DNA of 24,248 nt from Amphibacillus indicireducens (GTDB taxonomy: Bacteria; Bacillota; Bacilli; Bacillales; Amphibacillaceae), in NCBI RefSeq assembly GCF_039539605.1, contig NZ_BAABDL010000152.1, positions 1-24,248 on the forward strand. Direction: 5' to 3'. Shown here in pieces: positions 14,132 through 23,792 of the stretch. Under the pieces are notes generated by a model. That model was not told the DNA's origin. It ran no database searches and saw nothing but the letters and a program-made list of their open reading frames with translations. Position 1 is the first letter of the stretch, and every line of letters begins with the position of its first letter. The translations under genes were made by a program, and so were the position numbers.

Positions 14132-15562
14132 TTAGCGCTTTTTCATTTCAGCTAGTAGGATCTTATTCACCATCGGTGGGTTCGCTTGTCCCTTAGTCTC
14201 TTTCATGACTTGACCGACTAAGAATCCTAATGCGCGATCTTTACCATTTTTAAAGTCTTCGATTGATTGCTCATTAGCATCGAGAATTTTCGTAATAATG
14301 TCAGTTAATTGTCCTTCATCTGAAATTTGGACTAAGCCTTTTTCTTTAATGATCTTCTCTGGATCGCCACCATTTTCAACAAGTTCAGCAAAAACTTTTT
14401 TCGCCATTTTTGATGATAATGTTCCGTCATTGATCAAGTTAATCATTTTTGCAAGTCCTGCTGGCGTTAGCGTAAGTTCAGATAAGTCCTTCTGCTCTTT
14501 ATTCATATATGCTGAAACTTCACCCATTAACCAGTTTGATGCTTGTTTAATGTCGGCTTCTGCTTCAATTGTTGCTTCAAAGAAATCAGACATTTCTTTT
14601 GTACTTGTTAAAACCATTGCATCATATGCTGGGAGCTTATATTCCTCGATGTAACGTTTTTTACGTGCATCTGGAAGCTCAGGAATTTCTGCTCTGATTC
14701 GTTCTTTCCACGCCTCATCAATGTACAGTGGCATCAAGTCAGGCTCTGGGAAGTAACGGTAATCGTCAGCACCTTCTTTAATTCGCATTAAGACTGTTTC
14801 TTTCGTTTGCTCGTCGTAACGACGTGTTTCTTGTAAAATTTCTCCGCCCGCTAAGAGCACTTCTCGTTGACGTTTTTCCTCGAACTCTAATCCCTTTTGG
14901 ACAAATGAGAATGAGTTTAAGTTTTTCAATTCGGCCTTTGTACCGAACTTCTCTTGACCAATTGGGCGTAAGGAAATGTTCGCGTCACAACGTAGTGATC
15001 CTTCTTCCATTTTAACGTCTGAAACACCTGTAAATTGAATGATGTTTCTCAGTTTTTCTAAATAAGCATAAGCTTCTTCTGGTGAGCGGATGTCAGGCTC
15101 AGATACGATTTCAACGAGTGGTGTTCCTGCTCGGTTGTAATCAACTAATGAGTAGCCGTCATCACTGTGAATCAGTTTACCAGCATCCTCTTCCATATGA
15201 ATTCGGGTAATACCAATTCTTTTCGTCTTGCCATCAACTTCAATATCGATCCAACCATTACTTCCGATTGGTTGAGCATCTTGAGTGATTTGATAGGCTT
15301 TCGGATTATCTGGATAAAAGTAGTTTTTCCGGTCAAATCTTTGATGTGTGGCAATCTCACAATTTAGTGCCATTGCTGCCTTCATCGCAAAGTTAATTGC
15401 TTCTTCGTTTAATTGCGGAAGCACACCTGGATAAGCTAAGTCAATCGGGTTAACGTTCTCGTTTGGTTTTGCGCCGAAATGGTTCGGGCTTGGACTAAAA
15501 ATCTTTGAGTTTGTTTTTAATTCAACGTGAACTTCTAAACCAATAATTGTTTCAAAATTCAT
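14132..15562 (-). CDS. gatB: Aspartyl/glutamyl-tRNA amidotransferase subunit B
   Basis: A 476-residue subunit of the GatCAB complex, which converts Glu-tRNA(Gln), and in many bacteria Asp-tRNA(Asn), to the amide form. GatB binds the tRNA acceptor end and activates the carboxyl with ATP. It starts with the family signature ETIIGLEVHVELKT. HMEEDAGKL, VDYNRAGTPLVEIVSEPD and DYRYFPEPDL mark the catalytic cradle, and a C-terminal YqeY-like helical domain (about 330-476) ends in ANPPMVNKILLAEM. Its ATG directly follows the gatA stop (TAAATG) with GGGAGGTG before it, so translation is coupled. Last gene of the operon. Confidence 0.97.
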   Translation of the reverse strand: MNFETIIGLEVHVELKTNSKIFSPSPNHFGAKPNENVNPIDLAYPGVLPQLNEEAINFAMKAAMALNCEIATHQRFDRKNYFYPDNPKAYQITQDAQPIGSNGWIDIEVDGKTKRIGITRIHMEEDAGKLIHSDDGYSLVDYNRAGTPLVEIVSEPDIRSPEEAYAYLEKLRNIIQFTGVSDVKMEEGSLRCDANISLRPIGQEKFGTKAELKNLNSFSFVQKGLEFEEKRQREVLLAGGEILQETRRYDEQTKETVLMRIKEGADDYRYFPEPDLMPLYIDEAWKERIRAEIPELPDARKKRYIEEYKLPAYDAMVLTSTKEMSDFFEATIEAEADIKQASNWLMGEVSAYMNKEQKDLSELTLTPAGLAKMINLINDGTLSSKMAKKVFAELVENGGDPEKIIKEKGLVQISDEGQLTDIITKILDANEQSIEDFKNGKDRALGFLVGQVMKETKGQANPPMVNKILLAEMKKR

Positions 15563-17035
15563 TTACTTTGCACCTCCCAAGTTTGGGCGTTTCGTGTGAT
15601 GATCGGTCGCTTGTTCAAATGCGTAAGCAGTTCTGAAGACTGTATCTTCAGCAAAGTGCTTCCCGATAATTTGTAAACCAAAAGGTAAGCCCGTTTTTTC
15701 TGAAAAACCAGATGGGATTGAAATCGCTGGTACTCCAGCTAAGTTAACTGGTATCGTTAATAAGTCATTTGCATACATCGTTAGTGAATCATCCATTTGT
15801 TCACCAATCTTAAATGCTGTTGTTGGTGTTGTTGGTCCAATCACAACATCATATTTTTCAAAAAGTTGATCAAAGTCTGCCTTAATTAGTCGGCGTGCTT
15901 GTTGCGCTTTATGATAATAGTCATCATAGTAGCCGGCACTCTGTGTTAGTGTTCCAAACATAATTCGGCGTTTCACTTCTGCACCAAAGCCCTCGCTACG
16001 AGATTTTTTAAATAGATCGATCATGTTTGTCGCATTTTCTGAACGGTGGCCGTAGCGGATACCGTCAAAGCGCGCTAAGTTTGCTGATGCTTCACCTGAT
16101 GAAATAATGTAGTAAGCAGCAACGGCATATTTAGAATGTGGCAATGTTACTTCTTCCCATGTAGCACCAAGGTCTTCGTATACTTTCAATGCATCGAGAA
16201 CGGATTGCTTCACTTCCTCGCTGACACCTTCAGCTAAAAATTCTTTTGGAACAGCAATCTTCAGACCTTTAACCCCATCTTTCAAAGCGTCTTGATAGTT
16301 TGGCACTTCAACATCAACAGTCGTTTGATCCATCGGGTCTTGTCCAGCAATCGCTTGTAAAACGTGAGCATTATCTTCAACTGTTTTTGTAATTGTTCCA
16401 ACTTGGTCAAGTGATGAAGCAAAAGCGATCACGCCAAAACGTGAAACTAAGCCGTAAGTTGGCTTCATCCCGACAACACCACAATATGATGACGGACCAC
16501 GAATCGAACCGCCAGTGTCAGATCCTAGTGAGAAGAAAACTTCACGACCTGCAACAGCTGCAGCTGATCCACCACTTGAACCGCCCGGTACATAGTCAAT
16601 ATTCCATGGATTATGTGTCGTTGAAAACGCTGAATTCTCTGTTGACGAGCCCATTGCAAATTCATCCATATTTAATTTACCGATCATCACTGTTTTTGCG
16701 TCATTAAGTTTTTCAACAACGGTTGCATCAAAAAGTGGATCCTCAAAATTACTGAGCATTTTACTCGCTCCAGTTGTTTTTAATCCTTTCGTTAACACGT
16801 TGTCTTTAATCCCAGCTGGAATACCAAACAGTGGGTTATTCGTATCATTTGTTTCTTGATCAAGTTGCTTCGCTTGAGCTAATGCCGCTTCTTTATTTAA
16901 CGTAATAAATGACTTCAGCTCGTCTTCAACACGGTCAATTTGATCATAAGAAGCTTCTACCAAATCAGTTACAGTCAACTCATTGTTATGTAGCTTCTCT
17001 TGAATTTCTTTTAATGTATAATCAAAAATCGACAT
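15563..17035 (-). CDS. gatA: Aspartyl/glutamyl-tRNA amidotransferase subunit A
   Basis: A 490-residue amidase-signature enzyme that releases ammonia from glutamine for GatB. The Ser-cisSer-Lys triad is visible: K77 in GIPAGIKDN, the cis-serine in PGGSSGGSAAA (near 153) and the nucleophile in GSDTGGSIRGP (near 177). Length and motif spacing are normal. GGGGGTC precedes the ATG, which lies 15 nt after the gatC stop. Middle gene of gatC-gatA-gatB. The operon implies that this organism charges tRNA(Gln) indirectly. Confidence 0.97.
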   Translation of the reverse strand: MSIFDYTLKEIQEKLHNNELTVTDLVEASYDQIDRVEDELKSFITLNKEAALAQAKQLDQETNDTNNPLFGIPAGIKDNVLTKGLKTTGASKMLSNFEDPLFDATVVEKLNDAKTVMIGKLNMDEFAMGSSTENSAFSTTHNPWNIDYVPGGSSGGSAAAVAGREVFFSLGSDTGGSIRGPSSYCGVVGMKPTYGLVSRFGVIAFASSLDQVGTITKTVEDNAHVLQAIAGQDPMDQTTVDVEVPNYQDALKDGVKGLKIAVPKEFLAEGVSEEVKQSVLDALKVYEDLGATWEEVTLPHSKYAVAAYYIISSGEASANLARFDGIRYGHRSENATNMIDLFKKSRSEGFGAEVKRRIMFGTLTQSAGYYDDYYHKAQQARRLIKADFDQLFEKYDVVIGPTTPTTAFKIGEQMDDSLTMYANDLLTIPVNLAGVPAISIPSGFSEKTGLPFGLQIIGKHFAEDTVFRTAYAFEQATDHHTKRPNLGGAK

Positions 17036-17050
17036 GATTTAATCGACCCC

Positions 17051-17341
17051 CTATTCTAAAATTGATGGAACTTGGAATTGTCCATCTTTTTTTATAGTTG
17101 CATTTTTAAGCGCCTCGTCTTGTGTAATCCATTGACGTGGTTCATCTTTTCGAAGCACATTTGTATGTTCATGAACTTGATACAATGGCTCAACACCCTC
17201 TGTATCTAAATCTTTCAATACATCTGCGTAACTTAACATATCACTTAATTGTTGAACGAGTACTTCTGTTTCCTCTTCATTTATGTCTAAACGTGCGACA
17301 TCGGCAATTTTTTTCACTTGATCTTTTGTCATTTTTGCCAT
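17051..17341 (-). CDS. gatC: Aspartyl/glutamyl-tRNA amidotransferase subunit C
   Basis: A 96-residue subunit that wraps around GatA and GatB and stabilises the complex. Family features are VKKIADVARLDINEEE at the N terminus, the LSDMLSYADVLKDLDTEGVEP segment and the C-terminal LRKDEP. The ATG at 17341 (MAKMTKDQ) has GGAGGT 7 nt upstream; in-frame GTG codons further up lie inside that ribosome site and are not starts. First gene of the operon. Confidence 0.95.
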   Translation of the reverse strand: MAKMTKDQVKKIADVARLDINEEETEVLVQQLSDMLSYADVLKDLDTEGVEPLYQVHEHTNVLRKDEPRQWITQDEALKNATIKKDGQFQVPSILE

Positions 17342-17383
17342 TTCCTTCACCTCCACAAGATTTAACGTTTTTTCCTATCTAAG

Positions 17384-17413
17384 ATCATAGCAAACAATAA
17401 GTCTGTTGTGCAA
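17384..17413 (-). promoter_or_regulatory. Promoter of gatCAB
   Basis: On the minus strand TTGCAC (17408-17413), an 18-nt spacer and TATGAT (17384-17389), about 43 nt before the gatC start. A SigA-type promoter. Confidence 0.65.
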
Positions 17414-17476
17414 CTATTGAATTGCTATTTTCTGAAAAATATGACGAATTAATTTCAAGTTTTTTCGAACAATCGG

Positions 17477-18643
17477 CTATCTTTGATAAACATGAACGAA
17501 CGCTTCTTCCGCGCCCGCTTCTCTAATAATTAAACTCTCTTGCCTTTGATTTGATCGAATGTCAATTTCTAAGTCAAAATGGGGTTGAAAACTATCCATC
17601 ATCAATCCGTAAACATATTGAGTAAAGCCAACAACTTCAGCTTGCCCGTTAAATTCGATTGGAATTTCTAAAATAAGTCGCTGAATTTCACCATCTTGAT
17701 AAAAACCTTCACCGATCACACCAACAAAGTTCGGGAAAAAGTCTTCAATCCCAGATTTAAATTCCTCAACTGTTGATGATAAATTCGAATCAAGATTGCG
17801 TGCTTCGGTTGATGGAAAAAGCACATACGTCTCATCAATCATCTCCCAACTACCAATCGTTTGACTGCCTCCCTGGACTGTTTTTTTGGCTACAAAACTT
17901 CCCGGCACGAGACCATCACGTGGTGCTTCACGATAAATTGCCACCATAATCGGTGTTTCTTGAAGCCCATCCTTTGCTCTCAATCGACCCACAACTTCCT
18001 CAGCAATTGTTGTCGCTTCAGCTAACATATCATCGAAGTCAATCTCTTCATAATAAAATGGTCCACCAACTTCAGTTTGAAACCGATAAACGGATTTCAT
18101 CGCAATCCCAATTGAAATCCCCCCTAATTGAACGACATTATCATCCGTTCGAACTAAATAATTCTGTTCTAAAATATGTGATAAATATTTTGGATTTTCC
18201 CGTTCAATCTCAATCTTATCTTCTGTTGATGTATCATCATCGATATCTGCCGATGGATTTAAGCCTAGTTCCGTCGACTCCGACTCACGCTCAAGCCAAC
18301 TGAACAATTCACTATAACCAATTTGCTGACCTTCTTGGAAGAAATACGTATCCGGATCAAACACTGTCGTCGAATGACGCCGCAAATCATTTTCAAGTGC
18401 CGTAATATCGAGACGATTAGCAACCTGGTTCGTCGTTACCCCCCGTGATTGACTTAATCGATAAGGCAGGAGCACCTGATATTCTGATTCAGAGACACTG
18501 TAATTTGGAATAATCGCTGTTTCTTGACCACTATCTTCCGGCAAAGTCTCATCAATCACTTCATCCCGATTGCTAAAATCAGGCGCACAACCAACAAGAA
18601 TCAGCATTATTAAAACAACAAGCACTTTACGAACATGCTTCAT
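17477..18643 (-). CDS. camS: CamS-family lipoprotein (sex-pheromone-precursor type)
   Basis: A 388-residue secreted lipoprotein. It begins MKHVRKVLVVLIMLILVGCA: charged N region, hydrophobic core and lipobox LVGC, so C21 would be lipidated and the protein anchored outside the membrane. The rest matches the CamS/YerH family, whose staphylococcal and enterococcal members release peptide pheromones from the signal sequence; the folded part has no proven enzyme role. The ATG at 18643 has GGAGGAGGAG upstream; an ATG at 18667 overlapping the ligA stop is possible but lacks that site and would delay the signal peptide. Last gene after pcrB-pcrA-ligA, as in B. subtilis (yerH). Confidence 0.9.
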   Translation of the reverse strand: MKHVRKVLVVLIMLILVGCAPDFSNRDEVIDETLPEDSGQETAIIPNYSVSESEYQVLLPYRLSQSRGVTTNQVANRLDITALENDLRRHSTTVFDPDTYFFQEGQQIGYSELFSWLERESESTELGLNPSADIDDDTSTEDKIEIERENPKYLSHILEQNYLVRTDDNVVQLGGISIGIAMKSVYRFQTEVGGPFYYEEIDFDDMLAEATTIAEEVVGRLRAKDGLQETPIMVAIYREAPRDGLVPGSFVAKKTVQGGSQTIGSWEMIDETYVLFPSTEARNLDSNLSSTVEEFKSGIEDFFPNFVGVIGEGFYQDGEIQRLILEIPIEFNGQAEVVGFTQYVYGLMMDSFQPHFDLEIDIRSNQRQESLIIREAGAEEAFVHVYQR

Positions 18644-18663
18644 AATCTCCTCCTCCTCTCCGA

Positions 18664-20661
18664 TCATTCGATCGCCTCAATAAACTGTGCTTCAGTCCAG
18701 ATTTCAACCTCAAGCTGCTCAGCCCGGGCTAATTTTGAACCTGCATCAGCACCTGCAATTAATAAATCAGTCTTTTTGCTCACACTACCTGTTACTTTTC
18801 CACCGAGTGCTTCAATTTTTTCCTTCGCTTCAGTTCGCGTCAATTGTTCAAGCTTCCCCGTTAAAACAACCGTTTTTTGATGAAAAATTGCCGTACTACT
18901 TGTTGCAGTTGGTTTGGCACCTAGGTATGTCGTATTGATTCCCAGGCTCTTTAACTGCTCAATCATCTCTAGAACATCTTCATTTGAGAAAAAGCGTGAA
19001 ATTGAGTCAGCCATTTTTTCACCAATTTCATCGACTTCGATTAGTTCTTCAAAACTTGCTTGCTTTAGTTGATCGATGTTTTCAAATGCAACGGCGAGAG
19101 TTCGAGCTGCTGTCACACCAACAAAACGAATTCCAAAGCCGAACAGCAAACGTTCTAATGAATTTTGCTTCGATGCTTCAATCGCTGTCAATAAATTATC
19201 AACTGATTTTTCACCCATGCGCTCGAGTTTTAAGAGTTGATCTCTTTCGAGCTGATAAAGGTCGGTAATTTTAGCTACGAGCTCTTCGTCATATAATTGG
19301 GCGATAATTTTTTCACCTAAGCCGTCAATATTCATCGCATGACGTGAGACAAAATGGATTAAGCCTTCTTTTAGTTGGGCTGGGCAGTTCAAATTCATAC
19401 ATCTTAAGGCGACTTCACCATCGAGACGCTCTAACTCAGAGTCACACGATGGACAGTGTGTCGGCATTAAAAATGGCTCCGACTCATTGTCGCGCTGTTC
19501 TGGAATGACGCGTACGACTTCAGGAATAATGTCACCTGCTTTTTTAATTACAACCGCATCGTTTAGGCGGATATCTTTTTCTTCAATATAATCAGCGTTA
19601 TGAAGTGAGGCACGTTGAACCGTTGTCCCTGCAACCTTGACAGGTTCAAGCACTGCCGTTGGTGTGACGACTCCCGTTCTTCCGACGCTAAAATCAACAC
19701 CGATTAATTTTGTCACAACTTCTTCGGCTGGAAACTTATATGCCGTGGCCCAGCGCGGACTTTTGGCAGTCGTTTTTAAAATGTCATGATACTCTAAGCG
19801 ATCAACTTTGATCACGATCCCATCAATGTCATAGGGCAGATCATTACGACGTTCAATCCATGATTCAACGTAGTCAATCACTTGATCGATTCCATCACAT
19901 TTTTGCCATTCTTGATTTGTTTTAAAACCTAATTCACTTAAATAAGTGAGCTGTTCACTGTGGGTATCAATTGCTCCGGCTTGCCATTCACCTACAGCAT
20001 AAATAAAAATATCTAAATTTCGTTCGGCTGCGATGCTCGGATCAAGCTGGCGAATCGAACCAGCGGCAGCGTTTCGCGGATTTGCGAACAGGTCAAGTTC
20101 TTGTTTTTGACGGTTTTCATTCAGTTTTAGAAATGACTGTTTTGGCATAAAAACTTCGCCCCGGACTTCAATTGTGTTCGTTTCAGCAATCGAAAGTGGA
20201 ATACTCCGAATCGTTTTTAAGTTTTGTGTAATCTCCTCACCAACAGTTCCATCACCACGGGTTGCTCCTTGGGTAAAGATCCCGTCTTGATAGCGAAGCG
20301 AGACAGCGAGTCCGTCAATCTTTAACTCAGCGACGTAATCAACGGTATCGAGTCCCAGTCCATCACGAACGCGCCGATCAAAGTCACGTAAATCCTCGAC
20401 ATTAAATGCATTCGACAAGCTCAGCATCGGTGTTGTATGTTCAACTTTTTCAAACAGATCAAGTGGTTTTGCACCGACTCGTTGTGTTGGCGAATCTGGT
20501 CTAATCAACTCAGGATTGTCTGCTTCAAGCTCAATCAATTGATTGATGAGGCGATCATATTCCGCATCAGGAACCGTTGGGTTATCCAACACATAATATT
20601 GATGATTATACTTATGGAGCAGTTTTCGAAGCTCCTTGATTTGTTCTTCTATCTTCGTCAA
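18664..20661 (-). CDS. ligA: NAD-dependent DNA ligase
   Basis: A 665-residue essential ligase that seals nicks using NAD. Domains in order: Ia (HQYYVLDNPTVPDAEYDRL), the adenylation domain with the active lysine K114 in AELKIDGLA, OB fold, a four-cysteine zinc site (CPSC...RCMNLNCPAQ), helix-hairpin-helix repeats, and a C-terminal BRCT domain (from TAIFHQKTVVLTGKLE). The start is ambiguous: a GTG at 20670 lies inside GAGGTGG, so I prefer the TTG at 20661, which has that site 5 nt upstream. It starts 17 nt after the pcrA stop and overlaps a possible upstream camS start by ATGA. Confidence 0.95.
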   Translation of the reverse strand: MTKIEEQIKELRKLLHKYNHQYYVLDNPTVPDAEYDRLINQLIELEADNPELIRPDSPTQRVGAKPLDLFEKVEHTTPMLSLSNAFNVEDLRDFDRRVRDGLGLDTVDYVAELKIDGLAVSLRYQDGIFTQGATRGDGTVGEEITQNLKTIRSIPLSIAETNTIEVRGEVFMPKQSFLKLNENRQKQELDLFANPRNAAAGSIRQLDPSIAAERNLDIFIYAVGEWQAGAIDTHSEQLTYLSELGFKTNQEWQKCDGIDQVIDYVESWIERRNDLPYDIDGIVIKVDRLEYHDILKTTAKSPRWATAYKFPAEEVVTKLIGVDFSVGRTGVVTPTAVLEPVKVAGTTVQRASLHNADYIEEKDIRLNDAVVIKKAGDIIPEVVRVIPEQRDNESEPFLMPTHCPSCDSELERLDGEVALRCMNLNCPAQLKEGLIHFVSRHAMNIDGLGEKIIAQLYDEELVAKITDLYQLERDQLLKLERMGEKSVDNLLTAIEASKQNSLERLLFGFGIRFVGVTAARTLAVAFENIDQLKQASFEELIEVDEIGEKMADSISRFFSNEDVLEMIEQLKSLGINTTYLGAKPTATSSTAIFHQKTVVLTGKLEQLTRTEAKEKIEALGGKVTGSVSKKTDLLIAGADAGSKLARAEQLEVEIWTEAQFIEAIE

Positions 20662-20678
20662 AAATCCCACCTCAGTTC

Positions 20679-22913
20679 TTATTGTTTCGTAATCGGTGCA
20701 AATTTTGCCAAGAGGCGTTTAATCCCTGTTGGCGCTGGGAAGGCAACATCAAGTTCAAGCTCTTCAGCTTGACCAGACACTCTGACAACCGTACCGATTC
20801 CCCATTTTTTATGGCTCGCTTTGTCACCAACTTGCCAGTCCTGCTTTTCTCCCCCAGTTGTTTGTTTGCGAGCTGCTCGTTTAACAGGTTGACGTTTTTG
20901 AGGCGTTTGGCTTGGGAAAAAGCTTCGCTCATCGTCAGCAATCGCAAATACTGGTGTTGTTTTTTCTTTAGTGAAGCCTTCCAATAGCTGATCTGGAATT
21001 TCCTTAATAAATCGACTCATCATATTATTATGTGGTTTCCCAAACAGCGTTCGATATTGAGCGTGAGTTAAATGGAGCTCGCGCTCGGCACGGGTAATGC
21101 CAACATATGCCAACCGACGCTCCTCGGCCATTTCCTCATGATCATCAATTGATCGGCTATGCGGGAAAATCCCCTCTTCCAGCCCGACAAGAAAGACGAC
21201 TGGAAACTCAAGTCCTTTGGCAGCGTGTAGTGTCATCATCGTGACTTTATTATCAGCAAACGGATCATCATCCATACTGTCAATATCGGAAATTAATGCT
21301 AAGTCAGTCAAGAAAGCAATTAACGTTTGGTCATCGCTATTTTTTTCGAAATGTTGGGTAACTGATTTAAATTCATTGATGTTTTCTAGGCGTGTTTCTG
21401 CCTCAATTGTTCGATCATTTTTAAGCATTGCTTCATAACCAGATTTATCTAGTACTTGCTCAACCATATCAGTTGCTGTTAAAAATTCCTGTTGTTTGAT
21501 CCAATTGTTGATCATTTCGGCAAACTCGGCAAGTGATTTTGTCGCTCGTGCACTTAAACCGATAAAATCAACTTCTTTAACAGCTGTGAATAATGAGATG
21601 TCATGGGCGGTTGCATAGCTTTGGAGCTTTTCAATCGTTGTTGCACCGATACCACGCTTCGGTTCATTAACGATCCGGACAAAACTGACATCATCATCTT
21701 GGTTTGCAATCAACCTCAAATAGGCAAGCACGTCTTTAATTTCTTTTCGGTCGTAGAACTTAGTCCCACCAACCATTTGATACGGAATGTTTGCCTTAAC
21801 AAACGTCTCCTCAATCACACGTGACTGGGCGTTCGTTCGATAGAGAATCGCAATATCACGATAATTATACTCACTTTGATCAATATATTTTTCAATCTCA
21901 TTCGCGACATAGAGGCTTTCATAGCGCTCAGTTTGGGCATTGTAATATTTTAACTTTGAACCACCTGATTGCTCCGTCCAAAGCTTCTTCTCTTTATGAT
22001 CTGGATTGTTTTTAATGACAGCATTGGCTGCATTAAGAATCGATTCCGTCGAACGATAATTTTGCTCTAGGAAAACGATACTCGCATTTGGGTAATCTTT
22101 TTCAAAGGATAAAATATTTTTAATGTCAGCACCACGCCAGCGATAAATCGACTGATCCGAGTCACCAACAACACATAAGTTCTCATATTTAGCTGCTAAG
22201 CTTTTGACTAAATCATATTGAGCAAAGTTCGTATCCTGATACTCATCAACATGAATGTACTGAAACCTACGTTGATAGTACTCAAGAACCTCTGGCGCTC
22301 GTTTAAATAAAATTGCTGTCTGCATAATTAAGTCATCGAAATCGAGTGAATGATTTCTATGGAGTGTTCTTTGATAATCCTGATACACATCAGCAACCAT
22401 TTTGCTAAAATAATCACCGGCTCGTTTCTGATATTGATCTGGAGTTTGGAGCTTATTTTTTGCATTGCTAATCTCAGCTAAAAACCCACGTGCAGAAAAC
22501 TGCTTCGGATCGATATTTCTCGCTTTTAAAATATTTTTAATCACTGTTAATTGATCGGCCGTATCAAAAATCGTAAAGTTACGATTGATCCCGATCTTAT
22601 CCGCATCACGTCTTAGAATCCGAACACACATCGAGTGGAAAGTCGATACCCACATATAATCCGCTTCTGGTCCAACGAGATTGCTGACCCGATTCTTCAT
22701 TTCCCGAGCCGCCTTATTAGTAAATGTAATCGCTAAAATATTGCGAGGCGCGACATCCTTTTCTTCTAATAAATAAGCAATCCGATGCGTTAATACGCGC
22801 GTCTTCCCACTCCCGGCACCTGCCATAATTAAAAGCGGACCATTTGTTTTTTGAACCGCTTCCTGTTGTCTTTTATTTAACCCTTCAAGTAAGGGATGAG
22901 TTGAATGATTCAT
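20679..22913 (-). CDS. pcrA: ATP-dependent DNA helicase PcrA (UvrD/Rep family)
   Basis: A 744-residue SF1A 3'-5' helicase for repair, replication restart and rolling-circle plasmid replication. It begins LNKRQQEAV (Q motif), Walker A AGAGSGKT (31-38), TFTNKAAREMK (Ia), DEYQDTNFAQY (II), GDSDQSIYRWRGAD (III), EQNYRS (IV), TLHAAKGLEFPVVF (V) and RRLAYVGITRAE (VI). The C-terminal tail ends in the conserved WQVGDKASHKKWGIGTVV segment that contacts RNA polymerase. The ATG at 22913 has AGGCGG 7 nt upstream; in-frame codons further up overlap pcrB. It lies 16 nt after pcrB. Confidence 0.97.
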   Translation of the reverse strand: MNHSTHPLLEGLNKRQQEAVQKTNGPLLIMAGAGSGKTRVLTHRIAYLLEEKDVAPRNILAITFTNKAAREMKNRVSNLVGPEADYMWVSTFHSMCVRILRRDADKIGINRNFTIFDTADQLTVIKNILKARNIDPKQFSARGFLAEISNAKNKLQTPDQYQKRAGDYFSKMVADVYQDYQRTLHRNHSLDFDDLIMQTAILFKRAPEVLEYYQRRFQYIHVDEYQDTNFAQYDLVKSLAAKYENLCVVGDSDQSIYRWRGADIKNILSFEKDYPNASIVFLEQNYRSTESILNAANAVIKNNPDHKEKKLWTEQSGGSKLKYYNAQTERYESLYVANEIEKYIDQSEYNYRDIAILYRTNAQSRVIEETFVKANIPYQMVGGTKFYDRKEIKDVLAYLRLIANQDDDVSFVRIVNEPKRGIGATTIEKLQSYATAHDISLFTAVKEVDFIGLSARATKSLAEFAEMINNWIKQQEFLTATDMVEQVLDKSGYEAMLKNDRTIEAETRLENINEFKSVTQHFEKNSDDQTLIAFLTDLALISDIDSMDDDPFADNKVTMMTLHAAKGLEFPVVFLVGLEEGIFPHSRSIDDHEEMAEERRLAYVGITRAERELHLTHAQYRTLFGKPHNNMMSRFIKEIPDQLLEGFTKEKTTPVFAIADDERSFFPSQTPQKRQPVKRAARKQTTGGEKQDWQVGDKASHKKWGIGTVVRVSGQAEELELDVAFPAPTGIKRLLAKFAPITKQ

Positions 22914-22929
22914 CCTGCCACCGCCTTTA

Positions 22930-23616
22930 CTAATCTTTTTTAACATTGACTGTCGCAATCGCTTCGTCAAAATTTTCATATAAACTATTGCCAACAACTA
23001 TTGTATCAGCAAATTGAGCCATTTGCTCCGCTTGCGCAAGTGTCGTGATTCCACCACCATAAACAAGTTGCGTATTGTTTAATATTTGCTTTACCTCGCG
23101 GACTAACTCTGGATCGCCATATGTACCACTATACTCTAAATATAAAATTGGCAAACGAAACATCTGCTCAGCCATTTGTGCATAAGCAATCACATCAGCA
23201 CGATCTGGAAGTTTACAATGCGTCACTTGATAAGCCTTTGCCTCCGGATTTAAAATCACATAACCTTCAGTCAAAATTTCAGACCAATTGATCAGCTGAC
23301 CATAATCTTTAATCGCTTGATGTTGAGCATCAAGTAGCCACTTTTTCTCTTGGCTATTGAGGACGACCGGAATCCCATAAAAATCAAAACCAGGCGTGAT
23401 CGCATCAGCCGTTGACACTTCCAGCACACAAGGAATTGGATACCGACGAATGTGATTTAATAAATCAATCACACCTTCAAGCGTAATATTATCCGTCCCT
23501 CCAACGATAATCGCATCCGTACCCGATTGACAAACTTGATCCAGTTCTTCATCAGTTAATGATTTTGCTGGATCTAATTTAAATACATGCTTCCATGCCT
23601 TTCGATTATACAACAT
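22930..23616 (-). CDS. pcrB: Heptaprenylglyceryl phosphate synthase
   Basis: A 228-residue TIM-barrel prenyltransferase that joins heptaprenyl diphosphate to glycerol-1-phosphate, giving an archaeal-type ether lipid precursor in Bacillales. Family motifs are HVFKLDPAK at the N terminus, AIIVGGTDNIT, YLEYSGTYGDP, VYGGGITT and a final ADTIVVGNSLYEN phosphate-binding region. The ATG at 23616 has AGGGGG 4 nt upstream, a short spacing, but gives the standard length; the longer frame from 23652 has no ribosome site. First gene of the pcrB-pcrA-ligA-camS operon. Confidence 0.95.
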   Translation of the reverse strand: MLYNRKAWKHVFKLDPAKSLTDEELDQVCQSGTDAIIVGGTDNITLEGVIDLLNHIRRYPIPCVLEVSTADAITPGFDFYGIPVVLNSQEKKWLLDAQHQAIKDYGQLINWSEILTEGYVILNPEAKAYQVTHCKLPDRADVIAYAQMAEQMFRLPILYLEYSGTYGDPELVREVKQILNNTQLVYGGGITTLAQAEQMAQFADTIVVGNSLYENFDEAIATVNVKKD

Positions 23617-23672
23617 GAAGCCCCCTAACTTTACCTTTTGATTGATGACCATCGTATAATTGCGCCATCAAC

Positions 23673-23681
23673 ATTATACCA
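23673..23681 (-). promoter_or_regulatory. Extended -10 promoter of the pcrB operon
   Basis: The minus strand reads TGGTATAAT, a perfect -10 with the TG extension, 56 nt before the pcrB start. A TTGTTA element lies only 13 nt further up, too close for a standard -35. Confidence 0.6.
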
Positions 23682-23700
23682 TCTTAAATTATAACAAAAA

Positions 23701-23792
23701 CCACGCCTGTAAGGGGAGTTTTTTGATAAAAGGATAAGAACTAAAAATTAGCTGATATTTGAGACATGTCGACTACATATTATGATTAAAAT
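23701..23792. other. Short gap between promoter and repeat array
   Basis: No gene or clear signal is visible in these 92 bases. Confidence 0.4.
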